Positions 37,481-47,106 of a DNA stretch of 64,000 nt are shown here, in pieces (within the stretch, counting starts at the first letter, position 1; every line of letters starts with the position of its first letter). Source of the DNA: Streptomyces sp. JHA26 (lineage in GTDB: Bacteria > Actinomycetota > Actinomycetes > Streptomycetales > Streptomycetaceae); contig NZ_BDJC01000004.1 in NCBI RefSeq assembly GCF_002005565.1, forward strand, positions 1 through 64,000, written 5' to 3'. The notes under the pieces are model-generated. The model saw nothing but the letters and a program-made list of their open reading frames with translations. It did not search any database and had not been told where the DNA came from. A program made the translations under genes and the position numbers.

Positions 37481-37490
37481 CGCGCCGGTG

Positions 37491-37997
37491 TCAGAGGGGC
37501 AGCCGGTAGGTGAGCAGCACGATGTCGTCGAGCTCCGGCAGCGGGTTCCAGTCGCGCTCGGGGGTGCGGGCGAAGCCCAGTCGTTCGTAGAGCCGGTGGG
37601 CGGTGTGCATCGTCCGCTGGGTCGACAGCACCAGGCCGGTGCAGCCCTCGACGGCCCGGGCGCGGTCCACGCAGGCCCGTACGAGTGCCTCGCCCGCACC
37701 GCGTCCCCGCGCCTCGCGGGCGACGGCGAGCATGCGTATCTCGGCCTCGCCGTGCCGGGCGATGTCGGCCATGGGGCCGCCGGACGGTACGAAGGTCACG
37801 CCGCCGAGGACGCGGCCGTCCGCGGCGGCGACCAGCACCTCCGCGGACGCCGCCCGTGCGGCCACGTCCCGCAGTTCGCCGAGGTACGCGTCGGCCTCCC
37901 CGAAGTCGAGGAGGCCGTCCTGGAGGTAGGCCCGCGCGGTGATCTCACCGAGGGTGTCGTACTCGTCGGCCGCTGCGTGCCGGATCATGAAGTCCAT
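37491..37997 (-). CDS. GNAT-family N-acetyltransferase
   Basis: A 168-residue single-domain GNAT. Acetyl-CoA-binding motif A is EIRMLAVAREARGRGAGEALVRACV (residues about 86-110), with the R/Q-x-x-G-x-G/A signature RGRGAG, and motif B includes HTAHRLYERLGF. The N-terminus (IRHAAADEYDTLGEITARAY) is typical. The acceptor substrate cannot be inferred. Its stop is only about 10 bp from the nrdA regulatory region, but it is on the same strand upstream, so read-through into the nrdA leader is possible. Confidence 0.87.
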   Translation of the reverse strand: MDFMIRHAAADEYDTLGEITARAYLQDGLLDFGEADAYLGELRDVAARAASAEVLVAAADGRVLGGVTFVPSGGPMADIARHGEAEIRMLAVAREARGRGAGEALVRACVDRARAVEGCTGLVLSTQRTMHTAHRLYERLGFARTPERDWNPLPELDDIVLLTYRLPL

Positions 37998-38070
37998 GCC
38001 GCCGAGTGTGCCCGACGGGTACGGCGACGGGCCGCCGGATCCCTCCGACGGCCCGTCGCCCGTGCGTGGG

Positions 38071-39681
38071 TCAGTGCGAGGCGCCCGCCGTGGCCGGCGG
38101 CAGCTCCGTCTGGACGCCCGGGTCGCCCACGTCCGCCGTGTAGTCGCCCGGCTGCGTCTCGTCGACGCCGTCGGGTGCCTTGACGGCCCTCAGGACGAAG
38201 GTCAGGACCACGGTGACCAGGACGTTCAGCACGAAGGCGGTGAGACCGATGTAGCCGATCTCTCCGATGCCCGGGATCTCCTTCGAGGAGCCGCCGAAGT
38301 GCTCCTGCGTCGGCGAGGCGACCCCGTACGCGGCGGCCGTGCCGTAGACCATGCCGACCGCCCAGCCGGCGAGCAGGGCCCAGCGGTGGAACCAGCGGGT
38401 GAACAGGCCGCCCACCAGGGCCGGGAAGGTCTGCAGGATCCAGATGCCGCCCAGCAGCTGGAAGTTGATCGCGACCGTCTTGTCCATACCGAGGACGAAG
38501 ATCAGCGCACCCACCTTGACCAGCAGCGACACCAGCTTGGAGACCTTGGTCTCCTGCTCCGGGGTGGCGTCCGGCCTGATGAAGTCCTTGTAGATGTTGC
38601 GGGTGAAGAGGTTCGCGGCCGCGATCGACATGATCGCCGCCGGGACCAGCGCGCCGATGCCGATCGCCGCGAAGGCCACGCCCGTGAACCAGTCCGGGAA
38701 CATGTCCTCGAACAGCTGCGGGATCGCCAGCTGGCCGTTGCTCACCTTGACCCCGGCCGCGATCGCCATGAAGCCCAGCAGCGCGAGCAGGCCGAGCATC
38801 AGGGAGTACAGCGGCAGGATCGTGGTGTTGCGGCGGATCACCTCACGGCTGCGCGAGGACAGCGTCGCGGTGATCGAGTGCGGGTACATGAACAGCGCGA
38901 GCGCCGAGCCGAGCGCCAGCGTGGCGTAGGTCCACTGCTGGTTGCCGTTGGGCAGTACGCCGCCCGTGCCGGCTTCGGCGAACTTGTCGCCGGCGGAGGC
39001 GAAGATGTCGTCGAAGCCGCCCAGCTTGATCGGGATGTAGATGATCGCCACGGCGATCACGATGTAGATCAGCGTGTCCTTCACGAACGCGATCAGCGCG
39101 GGCGCGCGCAGTCCCGACGAGTAGGTGTACGCGGCCAGCACGCCGAAGGCGATCAGCAGCGGCAGGTCCTTGACGAACCAGTTGGTGTCCTCGCCGCCGC
39201 CGACGCCCATCACGTCCAGCACGGCCTGGATGCCGACCAGCTGGAGCGCGATGTACGGCATCGTGGCGAGGATGCCGGTGACGGCGACCGCCAGCGACAG
39301 GCCCTTGGAGCCGAACCGGCCGCGCACGAAGTCCGAGGTCGTCACGTAGCCGTGCTTGTGGGAGACCGACCACAGGCGGGGCAGGAAGGTGAAGATCAGC
39401 GGGTAGACCAGGATCGTGTACGGCACGGCGAAGAAGCCGGACGCGCCGGCCGCGTAGATCGCCGCCGGCACGGCCACGAAGGTGTACGCCGTGTAGAGGT
39501 CGCCGCCCAGCAGGAACCAGGTGATCCAGGTGCCGAACGAGCGGCCGCCCAGGCCCCACTCGTCGAGGCTGTGCTCGTTCTCGGCCCTGCGCCAGCGGGC
39601 GGCCAGGAAGCCCATCGCGGTGACGAGCACGAAGAAGAAGATGAAGACGGCGAGTGCGACGCCGTTCACGCCGTCGTTCAC
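38071..39681 (-). CDS. Sodium:solute symporter, MctP-like monocarboxylate permease
   Basis: A 536-residue SSS-family membrane protein with about 13 transmembrane helices. It opens with GVALAVFIFFFVLVTAMGFLA and has the SSS stretch GWITWFLLGGDLYTAYTFVAVPA-like (here WITWFLLGGDLYTAYTF) and YVTTSDFVRGRFG. The arrangement resembles the MctP branch that imports lactate, pyruvate and other monocarboxylates; acetate transporters (ActP) are the alternative. It overlaps the upstream DUF3311 gene by 4 bp, a pairing typical of this branch. The C-terminal ~45 residues are polar and cytoplasmic. Confidence 0.9.
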   Translation of the reverse strand: MNDGVNGVALAVFIFFFVLVTAMGFLAARWRRAENEHSLDEWGLGGRSFGTWITWFLLGGDLYTAYTFVAVPAAIYAAGASGFFAVPYTILVYPLIFTFLPRLWSVSHKHGYVTTSDFVRGRFGSKGLSLAVAVTGILATMPYIALQLVGIQAVLDVMGVGGGEDTNWFVKDLPLLIAFGVLAAYTYSSGLRAPALIAFVKDTLIYIVIAVAIIYIPIKLGGFDDIFASAGDKFAEAGTGGVLPNGNQQWTYATLALGSALALFMYPHSITATLSSRSREVIRRNTTILPLYSLMLGLLALLGFMAIAAGVKVSNGQLAIPQLFEDMFPDWFTGVAFAAIGIGALVPAAIMSIAAANLFTRNIYKDFIRPDATPEQETKVSKLVSLLVKVGALIFVLGMDKTVAINFQLLGGIWILQTFPALVGGLFTRWFHRWALLAGWAVGMVYGTAAAYGVASPTQEHFGGSSKEIPGIGEIGYIGLTAFVLNVLVTVVLTFVLRAVKAPDGVDETQPGDYTADVGDPGVQTELPPATAGASH

Positions 39682-39935
39682 TGGGTACCGCCTTCCCGGC
39701 GGGCGCGCTGGTCACGCTGCCAGAGCTTGTACGCGATCACCGTCAGCACGGTGGAGATCAGCACCCACGCCATCTGGTACCAGTAGAAGAACGGGATGCC
39801 GATGAGGGTGGGGTCGGTCTTGGCGTACGAGCCGACCCACAGCATGGCGACGAAGGGTGCGACGAGACAGAGGGCGATGACGACGCGCACCGGCGTCACC
39901 GTCGGCCCTCTGTTCACTTCTGAGGCTTGTGACAT
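39678..39935 (-). CDS. DUF3311 small membrane protein
   Basis: An 85-residue protein with two transmembrane helices (VVIALCLVAPFVAMLWVG and PFFYWYQMAWVLISTVLTVIAY), matching DUF3311. These proteins are encoded immediately before SSS symporters of this type and are thought to be accessory subunits. The ATGA overlap with the symporter supports co-translation. The remaining 149 bp up to the dasR stop show no gene or clear terminator. Confidence 0.88.
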   Translation of the reverse strand: MSQASEVNRGPTVTPVRVVIALCLVAPFVAMLWVGSYAKTDPTLIGIPFFYWYQMAWVLISTVLTVIAYKLWQRDQRARREGGTQ

Positions 39936-40084
39936 GCGGTGGCTCCGTCCCCTCGCTGATCACCTGGTGCAGTGCGCACGAAAATGTAGGTGACGGCGTC
40001 GAGAGAGCGGAAGACCTCGTCCGCATATCGGTCCTCAACCGCAATGTCGCGTGCTGCGGGAGGGGGAGCGGGGGACGGGGGCGC

Positions 40085-40906
<822 letters not shown>

Positions 40907-40982
40907 TCACATCGTGGCACGGGTTGGTGCCGGGAGGATCCCGCACGCTCCGTGATCCCCTCTGTATACCTCCGAGACCCCC

Positions 40983-40998
40983 GTTGGTCTAGTCCACC
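40983..40998. promoter_or_regulatory. dre site (DasR operator) near dasR
   Basis: GTTGGTCTAGTCCACC matches the dre palindrome TGGTCTAGACCA with one change. It lies 134 bp upstream of dasR and could mediate autoregulation. Confidence 0.8.
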
Positions 40999-41174
40999 GC
41001 GCCGCTCCGGAAGCGTTGGTACGCGCCGTACGGCCGGTCCCGGCGCCTCTCCGAGGGGCGGTGGTACACCCGGCGCCGGCCCGTCCGAAGTGTCGCTTGC
41101 GCAATGAAAGGTCCCTGCATATCTCGGTCGCATCACGGACGTCCGGGGGGCGCTTGAACACCCTTGACAGCCCT

Positions 41175-41190
41175 ATTGGTCTGGGCCAAG
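41175..41190. promoter_or_regulatory. dre site upstream of dasA (distal)
   Basis: ATTGGTCTGGGCCAAG resembles the dre consensus with two central changes. It lies about 115 bp before dasA, just downstream of a possible -35 TTGACA (41164). Confidence 0.75.
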
Positions 41191-41198
41191 CTCCCCGT

Positions 41199-41214
41199 AC
41201 TGGTCTACACCATT
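41199..41214. promoter_or_regulatory. dre site upstream of dasA (proximal)
   Basis: ACTGGTCTACACCATT is a close dre match. Another TTGGTCCAGGTCC-like half site follows immediately (41212-41225). Spacing from the distal site is 24 bp centre to centre. With the site at 40983 this accounts for much of the 454-bp dasR-dasA gap. Confidence 0.8.
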
Positions 41215-41303
41215 GGTCCAGGTCCCGGCCCCATGGGCGGTCCGCGTCGACGAGCAACCGCGGGGAGGCAGGGGGGTTTTGTGGCATCCCTGAGGAGGGT
41301 GGC

Positions 41304-42566
41304 GTGAAGCGCAAGCTGACAGCCGCGATCGGTATCGCGGGCATGATGGTCTCGATCGCGGCGTGCGGGGGCGACGACGGCGACGGCAAGGCCGGGGCGG
41401 ACAGCCAGACGCTGACCGTGTGGGTGATGGACGGTTCCTCGCCCGACCAGTGGCAGGCGGACCTCGCCAAGGAGTTCGAGGCGAAGACCAAGGCCAAGGT
41501 CAAGTTCGAGATCCAGAAGTGGAACGGTATCCAGCAGAAGCTGACCACCGCCCTCTCCGAGGAGAACCCGCCCGACGTCTTCGAGATCGGCAACACCCAG
41601 ACCCCGGCCTACGCCAAGACCGGCGGCCTCGCGGACCTGAGCGACCTCAAGAGCAGCATCGGCACCGACTGGTCCGAGTCCCTCAACAAGTCCGCCGTCT
41701 TCGACGGCAAGCAGTACGCGGCCCCGTGGTTCGTGGTCAACCGCGTGGTCATCTACAACAAGAAGATCTGGGCGGATGCGGGCATCAAGGACACGCCCAA
41801 GACCCGCGACGAGTTCTACAACGACCTCAAGACGATCGGCGAGAAGACCGACGCCGAGCCGATCTACCTGCCCGGCCAGAACTGGTACCACTTCGTCGGC
41901 CTGGTCATCGGCGAGGGCGGCGAGCTGGTCAAGAAGGACGGCGACAAGTACGTCTCCAACCTGGCCGACCCGAAGGTCGCCGCCGCCACCGAGACCTACA
42001 AGAAGTTCCAGGCCCTGTCCAAGGCGCCCAAGGACAAGGACGAGGCCACCCCGCAGCAGGGCGAGATCTTCGCCAAGGGCAAGACCGGCGCCATCATCGG
42101 CATGGGCTGGGAGGGCGGCACGGCGATCACCGCCAACCCGGCGATCGAGAAGGACCTCGGCTACTTCACCATCCCGGGCGCCACGGCCGGCAAGCCCGAG
42201 GGCGTCTTCCTCGGCGGCTCCAACCTGGCCGTCGCCGCGGGCAGCAAGAAGCAGGAGCTGGCCAAGGAGTTCCTGAAGCTCGCGCTCTCCGACAAGTACG
42301 AGGGTGCGCTGGCTAAGGCCAACGGCGTCATCCCGAACAAGGAGTCGCTGCAGAGCAACCTCCAGGGCAACGCCGCCGCCCAGGCCGCCGCGCCGGCCGC
42401 CGCGGGCGGTGACACCACGCCGCTGATCCCGGAGTGGGCCGCGGTCGAGAACGACCCCAACCCGATCAAGACCTACCTGACGGCCGTGCTCAAGGGGAAG
42501 TCCCCCGCCGAGGCCGCCAAGCAGGTCGAGGGCGAGTTCAACAAGCGCCTGGCGCAGCAGCAGTAG
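41304..42566 (+). CDS. dasA: DasA, chitobiose-binding ABC lipoprotein
   Basis: A 420-residue solute-binding lipoprotein. The signal peptide MKRKLTAAIGIAGMMVSIAAC ends in a lipobox with Cys at about residue 21. The mature protein is a family 1 sugar-binding protein (TVWVMDGSSPDQWQADLAKEFE, EIGNTQTPAYAKTGGL, TGAIIGMGWEGGTAI). In S. coelicolor DasA captures N,N'-diacetylchitobiose for uptake. The GTG at 41304 has TGAGGAGGG upstream. It leads the dasABC transporter operon under DasR control. No ATPase gene is present; the shared MsiK ATPase, encoded elsewhere, is expected to power it. Confidence 0.95.
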   Translation: MKRKLTAAIGIAGMMVSIAACGGDDGDGKAGADSQTLTVWVMDGSSPDQWQADLAKEFEAKTKAKVKFEIQKWNGIQQKLTTALSEENPPDVFEIGNTQTPAYAKTGGLADLSDLKSSIGTDWSESLNKSAVFDGKQYAAPWFVVNRVVIYNKKIWADAGIKDTPKTRDEFYNDLKTIGEKTDAEPIYLPGQNWYHFVGLVIGEGGELVKKDGDKYVSNLADPKVAAATETYKKFQALSKAPKDKDEATPQQGEIFAKGKTGAIIGMGWEGGTAITANPAIEKDLGYFTIPGATAGKPEGVFLGGSNLAVAAGSKKQELAKEFLKLALSDKYEGALAKANGVIPNKESLQSNLQGNAAAQAAAPAAAGGDTTPLIPEWAAVENDPNPIKTYLTAVLKGKSPAEAAKQVEGEFNKRLAQQQ

Positions 42567-42654
42567 CACCGGGTGAGCAGGGGCGGGGGCCGGCAGGCGA
42601 CGGCTCCCGCCCCGGCTCGAGCCGGACAGGTCGAGAAGAAGAGAGACCGCGAGC

Positions 42655-43641
42655 ATGACCGTGCAGACCGAACGGCCGCCCCGGGGCCCGTCGGACGTCC
42701 GCAAGGCGGACGGCGGGAACACCGGCCAGGCGAAACCGAGAGCCGCGTCCCGCGCCGGCGCGCTCGTCCCGTACCTCCTGCTGCTGCCGGCCTGTGCGGC
42801 CACCGTGCTGCTGCTCGGCTGGCCGCTGGTGAAGGACGGACTGCTGTCCTTCCAGAACCTCAACATGGCGCAGCTCATCCAGCACGTCACCGAGTGGACC
42901 GGCTTCGACAACTACCAGGAGGTCCTCACCGGCGAGGACTTCTGGCGCGTCACCCTGCGCTCCATCGTCTTCACCGCGGTCAACGTCGTCCTCACCATGG
43001 TGGTGGGCGGCCTGATCGGCCTGCTGCTCGCCCGTCTCGGCAGGACGATGCGGTTCGTGCTGATGATCGGCCTGGTGCTGGCGTGGGCGATGCCGGTGGT
43101 CGCCGCGACCACCGTCTACCAGTGGCTGTTCGCCCAGCGCTTCGGCGTCGTCAACTGGGTCCTGGACAAGCTCGGCTGGCACTCCATGGCCGACTTCAGC
43201 TGGACCGGCAGCCAGTTCTCGACCTTCTTCGTCGTCACCGTGCTGATCGTCTGGATGTCCGTCCCGTTCGTCGCGATCAACCTGTACGCGGCGACCACGA
43301 CCATCCCCGCCGAGCTGTACGAGGCCGCCTCCCTCGACGGGGCCGGCGCCTGGCGCAGCTTCACCACGGTCACCCTGCCGTTCCTGCGGCCGTTCCTCTA
43401 CGCCACGACCTTCCTGGAGATCATCTGGATCTTCAAGGCGTTCGTCCAGGTCTACACGTTCAACGGCGGCGGCCCCGACCGTCTCACCGAGATCCTGCCC
43501 GTCTACGCCTACATCGAGGGCGTCGGCAACCAGCACTACGGCATGGGCGCCGCGATCGCGGTCCTGACCATCCTGATCCTGCTCGGCCTGACCGCCTACT
43601 ACCTCAGGATCGTGCTCAAGCAAGAGGAGGACGAGCTGTGA
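42655..43641 (+). CDS. dasB: DasB, sugar ABC transporter permease
   Basis: A 328-residue permease with six main transmembrane helices starting at about residue 38 (LVPYLLLLPACAATVLLLGWPLV). The ABC-permease EAA loop reads EAASLDGAGAWRSFTTVTLPFLRP. It is the MalF-type partner of DasC in chitobiose uptake. The first ~30 residues are polar and probably cytoplasmic. ATG 42655 is 88 bp after dasA; its ribosome-binding site is purine-rich but not strong. It overlaps dasC by 4 bp. Confidence 0.93.
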   Translation: MTVQTERPPRGPSDVRKADGGNTGQAKPRAASRAGALVPYLLLLPACAATVLLLGWPLVKDGLLSFQNLNMAQLIQHVTEWTGFDNYQEVLTGEDFWRVTLRSIVFTAVNVVLTMVVGGLIGLLLARLGRTMRFVLMIGLVLAWAMPVVAATTVYQWLFAQRFGVVNWVLDKLGWHSMADFSWTGSQFSTFFVVTVLIVWMSVPFVAINLYAATTTIPAELYEAASLDGAGAWRSFTTVTLPFLRPFLYATTFLEIIWIFKAFVQVYTFNGGGPDRLTEILPVYAYIEGVGNQHYGMGAAIAVLTILILLGLTAYYLRIVLKQEEDEL

Positions 43642-44468
43642 AGCGCTCGCTCTTCGGCCGCCTGTGGCCCAACGTCACGGCCGTCGTCCTGTTCATCGGC
43701 CTCGTCTTCCCCGTCTACTGGATGTTCGCCACGGCCTTCAAGCCGACCGGCGACATCATCTCGGAGGACCCGGTCTGGTTCCCGACCGACGTCACCTTCG
43801 AGCACTTCAGGACCGCGGTCGACGCCGACCACTTCTGGACGTACGTCACCAACTCGCTCGTCGTCACCGTCTGCGCGGTCGTCTTCTCGCTGGTCATCGC
43901 GCTGGCCGGCGCCTTCGCCCTGGCCCGCATGCGGTTCCGGGGGCGGCGCGGCTTCATCGTCGGCTTCATGCTCGCCCAGATGGCGCCCTGGGAGGTCATG
44001 GTCATCGCCATCTACATGATCGTGCGCGACGCGTCGATGCTGAACAGCCTCGTGCCGCTCACGCTCTTCTACATGATGATGATCCTGCCCTTCACCGTCC
44101 TGACGCTGCGCGGCTTCGTCGCCGCCGTGCCGAAGGAGCTGGAGGAGTCCGCGATGGTCGACGGCTGCACCCGCGCCCAGGCCTTCCGCCGGGTCATCCT
44201 GCCGCTGCTCGCCCCGGGCCTGATGTCCACCTCGATGTTCGGCTTCATCACCGCCTGGAACGAGCTCCCCCTCGTCCTGGTCGTCAACAAGGAGGCGGAG
44301 TCCCAGACCCTGCCCCTGTGGCTGACCAGTTTCCAGACGGTCTTCGGCGACAACTGGGGTGCGACCATGGCCGCCTCGTCCCTCTTCGCCGTCCCGATCC
44401 TGATCCTCTTCGTCTTCCTGCAGCGCAAGGCCGTCAGCGGCCTGACCGCCGGCGCCGTGAAGGGATAA
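43638..44468 (+). CDS. dasC: DasC, sugar ABC transporter permease
   Basis: A 276-residue MalG-type permease with six transmembrane helices (AVVLFIGLVFPVYWMFATAFK, SLVVTVCAVVFSLVIALAGAF). The EAA loop is EESAMVDGCTRAQAFRRVILPLLAPG. The GTG overlaps the dasB stop (GTGA) with GAGGAGG just upstream, so the permeases are made together. With DasA, DasB and a separately encoded ATPase it imports chitobiose. dasD follows after 9 bp. Confidence 0.93.
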   Translation: MKRSLFGRLWPNVTAVVLFIGLVFPVYWMFATAFKPTGDIISEDPVWFPTDVTFEHFRTAVDADHFWTYVTNSLVVTVCAVVFSLVIALAGAFALARMRFRGRRGFIVGFMLAQMAPWEVMVIAIYMIVRDASMLNSLVPLTLFYMMMILPFTVLTLRGFVAAVPKELEESAMVDGCTRAQAFRRVILPLLAPGLMSTSMFGFITAWNELPLVLVVNKEAESQTLPLWLTSFQTVFGDNWGATMAASSLFAVPILILFVFLQRKAVSGLTAGAVKG

Positions 44469-44477
44469 CGCCACCCG

Positions 44478-45965
44478 ATGACGACAACCGCCAGCGGCAC
44501 CGACACGCTCACGCGCGACGCGCTGACCGTCCTCCAGCCCGGTTTCACCGGCACCACCGCCCCCGACTGGGTGCTGCGCCGCCTCGGCGAGGGCCTGGCC
44601 TCCGTCGGCCTGTTCGGGCGCAACATCGCCTCGGACGAGCAGGTGGCCGCCCTCACCGCCCAGTTGCGCGCCGAGCGCGAGGACGTGCTGGTCGCCATCG
44701 ACGAGGAGGGCGGCGACGTCACCCGGCTCGAGGTGCGCACCGGTTCCTCCTTCCCCGGCAACCTCGCCCTCGGCGCGGTGGACGACGTGGGCCTCACCCG
44801 GCAGGTCGCCGCCGAGCTGGGCCGCCGCCTCGCGGCCTGCGGCGTGAACCTCAACTGGGCCCCGTCCGCCGACGTCAACTCCAACCCCGGCAACCCGGTC
44901 ATCGGCGTGCGCTCCTTCGGCGCCGGCACCGACCTGGTCGCCCGGCACACCGCGGCCTACGTCACCGGGCTGCAGTCGGCGGGCGTGGCCGCCTGCACCA
45001 AGCACTTCCCGGGCCACGGCGACACCGCCGTCGACTCCCACCACGCCCTGCCGCGCATCGACGTGGACGCCTCGGTGCTGGCCGAGCGCGACCTGGTGCC
45101 CTTCCGCGCGGCCATCGCCGCCGGCAGCCGCGCGGTGATGAGCGCCCACATCCTGGTCCCGGCCCTGGACCCGGACCGTCCGGCGACGCTGTCCCGCCGC
45201 GTCCTGACCGGCCTGCTCCGCGACGAGCTGGGCTACGACGGCCTCATCGTCACCGACGGCATGGAGATGCGGGCCGTCGCGGGCACCTACGGCATCGAAC
45301 GCGGCAGCGTCCTGGCCCTCGCGGCCGGCGCCGACGCGATCTGCGTGGGCGGCGGCCTGGCCGACGAGGAGACCGTGCGGCGCCTGCGCGACGCCCTGGT
45401 GGAAGCGGTCCGCTCGGGCGAGCTGCCCGAGGAGCGCCTGGCCGACGCCGCCGAGCGGGTGCGCGCCCTGGCCCGCTGGGCGGCGGAGCGGGCCGACGCC
45501 GCGCGGTCCGTGCCCGCCGACGGTGACGTGGGCCTGCGCGCGGCCCGCCGCGCCCTGCGCGTCACCGGCGCCGAGGCCTTCACCCCCCTCACCGAACCGC
45601 CGTACGTCGCCGCGCTCACCCCCGTCGCCAACATCGCGGTCGGCGACGAGACCCCCTGGGGCGTCGCCGCCGAGCTGGGCCGCCTGCTCCCCGGCACCGG
45701 GACCGGCAGTTTCGCCGGGGCGGACGCCGGGGCCGAGGTGCTGGCGGCGGCCGGCCCGCGCCGCGTCGTGGCGGTCGTCCGCGACGAGCACCGCCACCCC
45801 TGGATGGCGGCGGCCCTCGACACCCTGCTGGCGGCCCGGCCCGACACGGTCGTGGTCGAGATGGGCGTCCCCGGGGCCGAGCCCCGCGGCGCCCTGCACG
45901 TGGCCACCCACGGCGCGGCCCGCGTCTGCGGCCGGGCGGCGGCGGAGCTCGTCGCGGGCGCCTGA
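44478..45965 (+). CDS. dasD: DasD, GH3 beta-N-acetylglucosaminidase
   Basis: A 495-residue glycoside hydrolase family 3 enzyme. The catalytic His/Asp motif KHFPGHGDTAVDSHHALP and nucleophile segment LIVTDGMEMRAV are intact, as in NagZ-type enzymes. No signal peptide is visible, so it probably acts in the cytoplasm on imported chitobiose or its products. A C-terminal ~130-residue domain (AEAFTPLTEPPYVAALTP onward) extends beyond the minimal NagZ length. It ends the das operon at the strong hairpin 45986-46037. Confidence 0.92.
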   Translation: MTTTASGTDTLTRDALTVLQPGFTGTTAPDWVLRRLGEGLASVGLFGRNIASDEQVAALTAQLRAEREDVLVAIDEEGGDVTRLEVRTGSSFPGNLALGAVDDVGLTRQVAAELGRRLAACGVNLNWAPSADVNSNPGNPVIGVRSFGAGTDLVARHTAAYVTGLQSAGVAACTKHFPGHGDTAVDSHHALPRIDVDASVLAERDLVPFRAAIAAGSRAVMSAHILVPALDPDRPATLSRRVLTGLLRDELGYDGLIVTDGMEMRAVAGTYGIERGSVLALAAGADAICVGGGLADEETVRRLRDALVEAVRSGELPEERLADAAERVRALARWAAERADAARSVPADGDVGLRAARRALRVTGAEAFTPLTEPPYVAALTPVANIAVGDETPWGVAAELGRLLPGTGTGSFAGADAGAEVLAAAGPRRVVAVVRDEHRHPWMAAALDTLLAARPDTVVVEMGVPGAEPRGALHVATHGAARVCGRAAAELVAGA

Positions 45966-45985
45966 CCCGGGCGCCGGCCGGCCCG

Positions 45986-46037
45986 GCACGACGAAGGCGC
46001 CGCACCCCCGGTCGGGGGTGCGGCGCCTTCGTCGTGC
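45986..46037. terminator. Bidirectional terminator between dasD and nagB
   Basis: Two 25-base arms, 45986-46010 and 46013-46037, are perfect reverse complements with a GT loop. It lies between convergent dasD and nagB and should end both transcripts. Confidence 0.9.
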
Positions 46038-46073
46038 CTCCGGGTCCGCAGGGGGTGGGCGCGGACCCGTCGG

Positions 46074-46859
46074 TCAGATGCCCTGCCAGTCGGGCTTGTG
46101 GGCGTAGGTGTGCCGGAAGTAGTCGGCGAGCTTCAGCTTGGACGCGGCGGCCTCGTCGACGACGACCGTGGCGTGCGGGTGCAGCTGCAGCGCGGAGGCC
46201 GGGCACACGGCCGCGACCGGGCCCTCCACGCTCGCGGCGACCGCGTCCGCCTTGCCCTCGCCGGTGGCCAGCAGCACCAGGTGCCGGGCCTCCAGGATGG
46301 TGCCGATGCCCTGCGTGATCACGTGGTGCGGGACCTGCTCGATGTCGCCGTCGAAGAACCGCGCGTTGTCCACGCGGGTCTGCTCGGTCAGCGTCTTGAT
46401 CCGGGTCCGCGAGGCGAGCGAGGAGCACGGCTCGTTGAACCCGATGTGTCCGTCGGTCCCGATCCCCAGCAACTGGAGGTCCACCCCGCCGGCCTCGCCG
46501 AGCGCGCGGTCGTAGGCCTCGCACGCGGCCTGCACGTCCGCGGCCGTGCCGTCCGGGCCCATGAACGCGTCCATGCTGATCCCGAGCGGTTCGAGCACCT
46601 CGCGCCGCAGCACCGAGCGGTACGACTCCGGGTGCTCCGCCGGCAGCCCCACGTACTCGTCGAGCTGGGCGATCCGTGCCCGCGCGGTGTCCACGGAACC
46701 CGCCCGCACCCGCGCCGCCAGCGCCTCGTACACGGGCAGCGGCGTCGAGCCGGTGGCGACCCCGAGCAGGGCGTCGGGCTTGCGCCGGAGCAACTGCGCC
46801 ATGGCCTCGGCAATGAGCTCGCCGCCCGCCCTGGCGTCGGGAACGATGACAACTTCCAC
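46074..46859 (-). CDS. nagB: Glucosamine-6-phosphate deaminase
   Basis: A 261-residue NagB converting glucosamine-6-phosphate to fructose-6-phosphate and ammonia. Motifs: LGVATGSTPLPVYEAL, QLDEYVGLPAEHPESYR (catalytic Asp), LLGIGTDGHIGFNEPCSS and LVLLATGEGKADAV. The GTG start at 46859 matches the known Streptomyces protein. A dre site lies 53 bp upstream, so DasR represses it when its own substrate is scarce. It removes the DasR effector, closing a feedback loop. Confidence 0.96.
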   Translation of the reverse strand: MEVVIVPDARAGGELIAEAMAQLLRRKPDALLGVATGSTPLPVYEALAARVRAGSVDTARARIAQLDEYVGLPAEHPESYRSVLRREVLEPLGISMDAFMGPDGTAADVQAACEAYDRALGEAGGVDLQLLGIGTDGHIGFNEPCSSLASRTRIKTLTEQTRVDNARFFDGDIEQVPHHVITQGIGTILEARHLVLLATGEGKADAVAASVEGPVAAVCPASALQLHPHATVVVDEAAASKLKLADYFRHTYAHKPDWQGI

Positions 46860-46911
46860 GCGTGCCTGCCGTTTCGAAGTAAGGGACCCACCCGGTGCCC
46901 GGGACTGGCTA

Positions 46912-46927
46912 TGTGGTTTAGACCAAT
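46912..46927. promoter_or_regulatory. dre site upstream of nagB
   Basis: TGTGGTTTAGACCAAT matches the dre palindrome with one core change. It is 53 bp before the nagB start, a position suited to promoter blockage. Confidence 0.85.
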
Positions 46928-47090
46928 CTAACAGAGGAGGGCCCCGCAGGCGTGTCGAAACGGCGGCCGGACCCGGACGCACGACGGCACGCGCGCGGAA
47001 ATTGCCCCGGCCGTCCGGCCCCGCTCGTGGGCCGACGGGGTTAGGCTTCAGGCGACAACCGCAAAGACCGTCCACCGCATGGACACGGCT

Positions 47091-47106
47091 AGTGGTCTAG
47101 TCCACA
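47091..47106. promoter_or_regulatory. dre site between nagB and the sensor kinase
   Basis: AGTGGTCTAGTCCACA is a near-perfect dre element, better than the one at nagB. It lies 232 bp from nagB and 294 bp from the kinase start. The rest of 46928-47399 (about 470 bp) holds no convincing gene or other signal. Confidence 0.85.

Noticed and set aside
43599..45989. A 796-residue minus-strand open frame opposite dasC and dasD
   Set aside because: A His/Gly/Asp/Glu-rich shadow of dasC and dasD with no domain.
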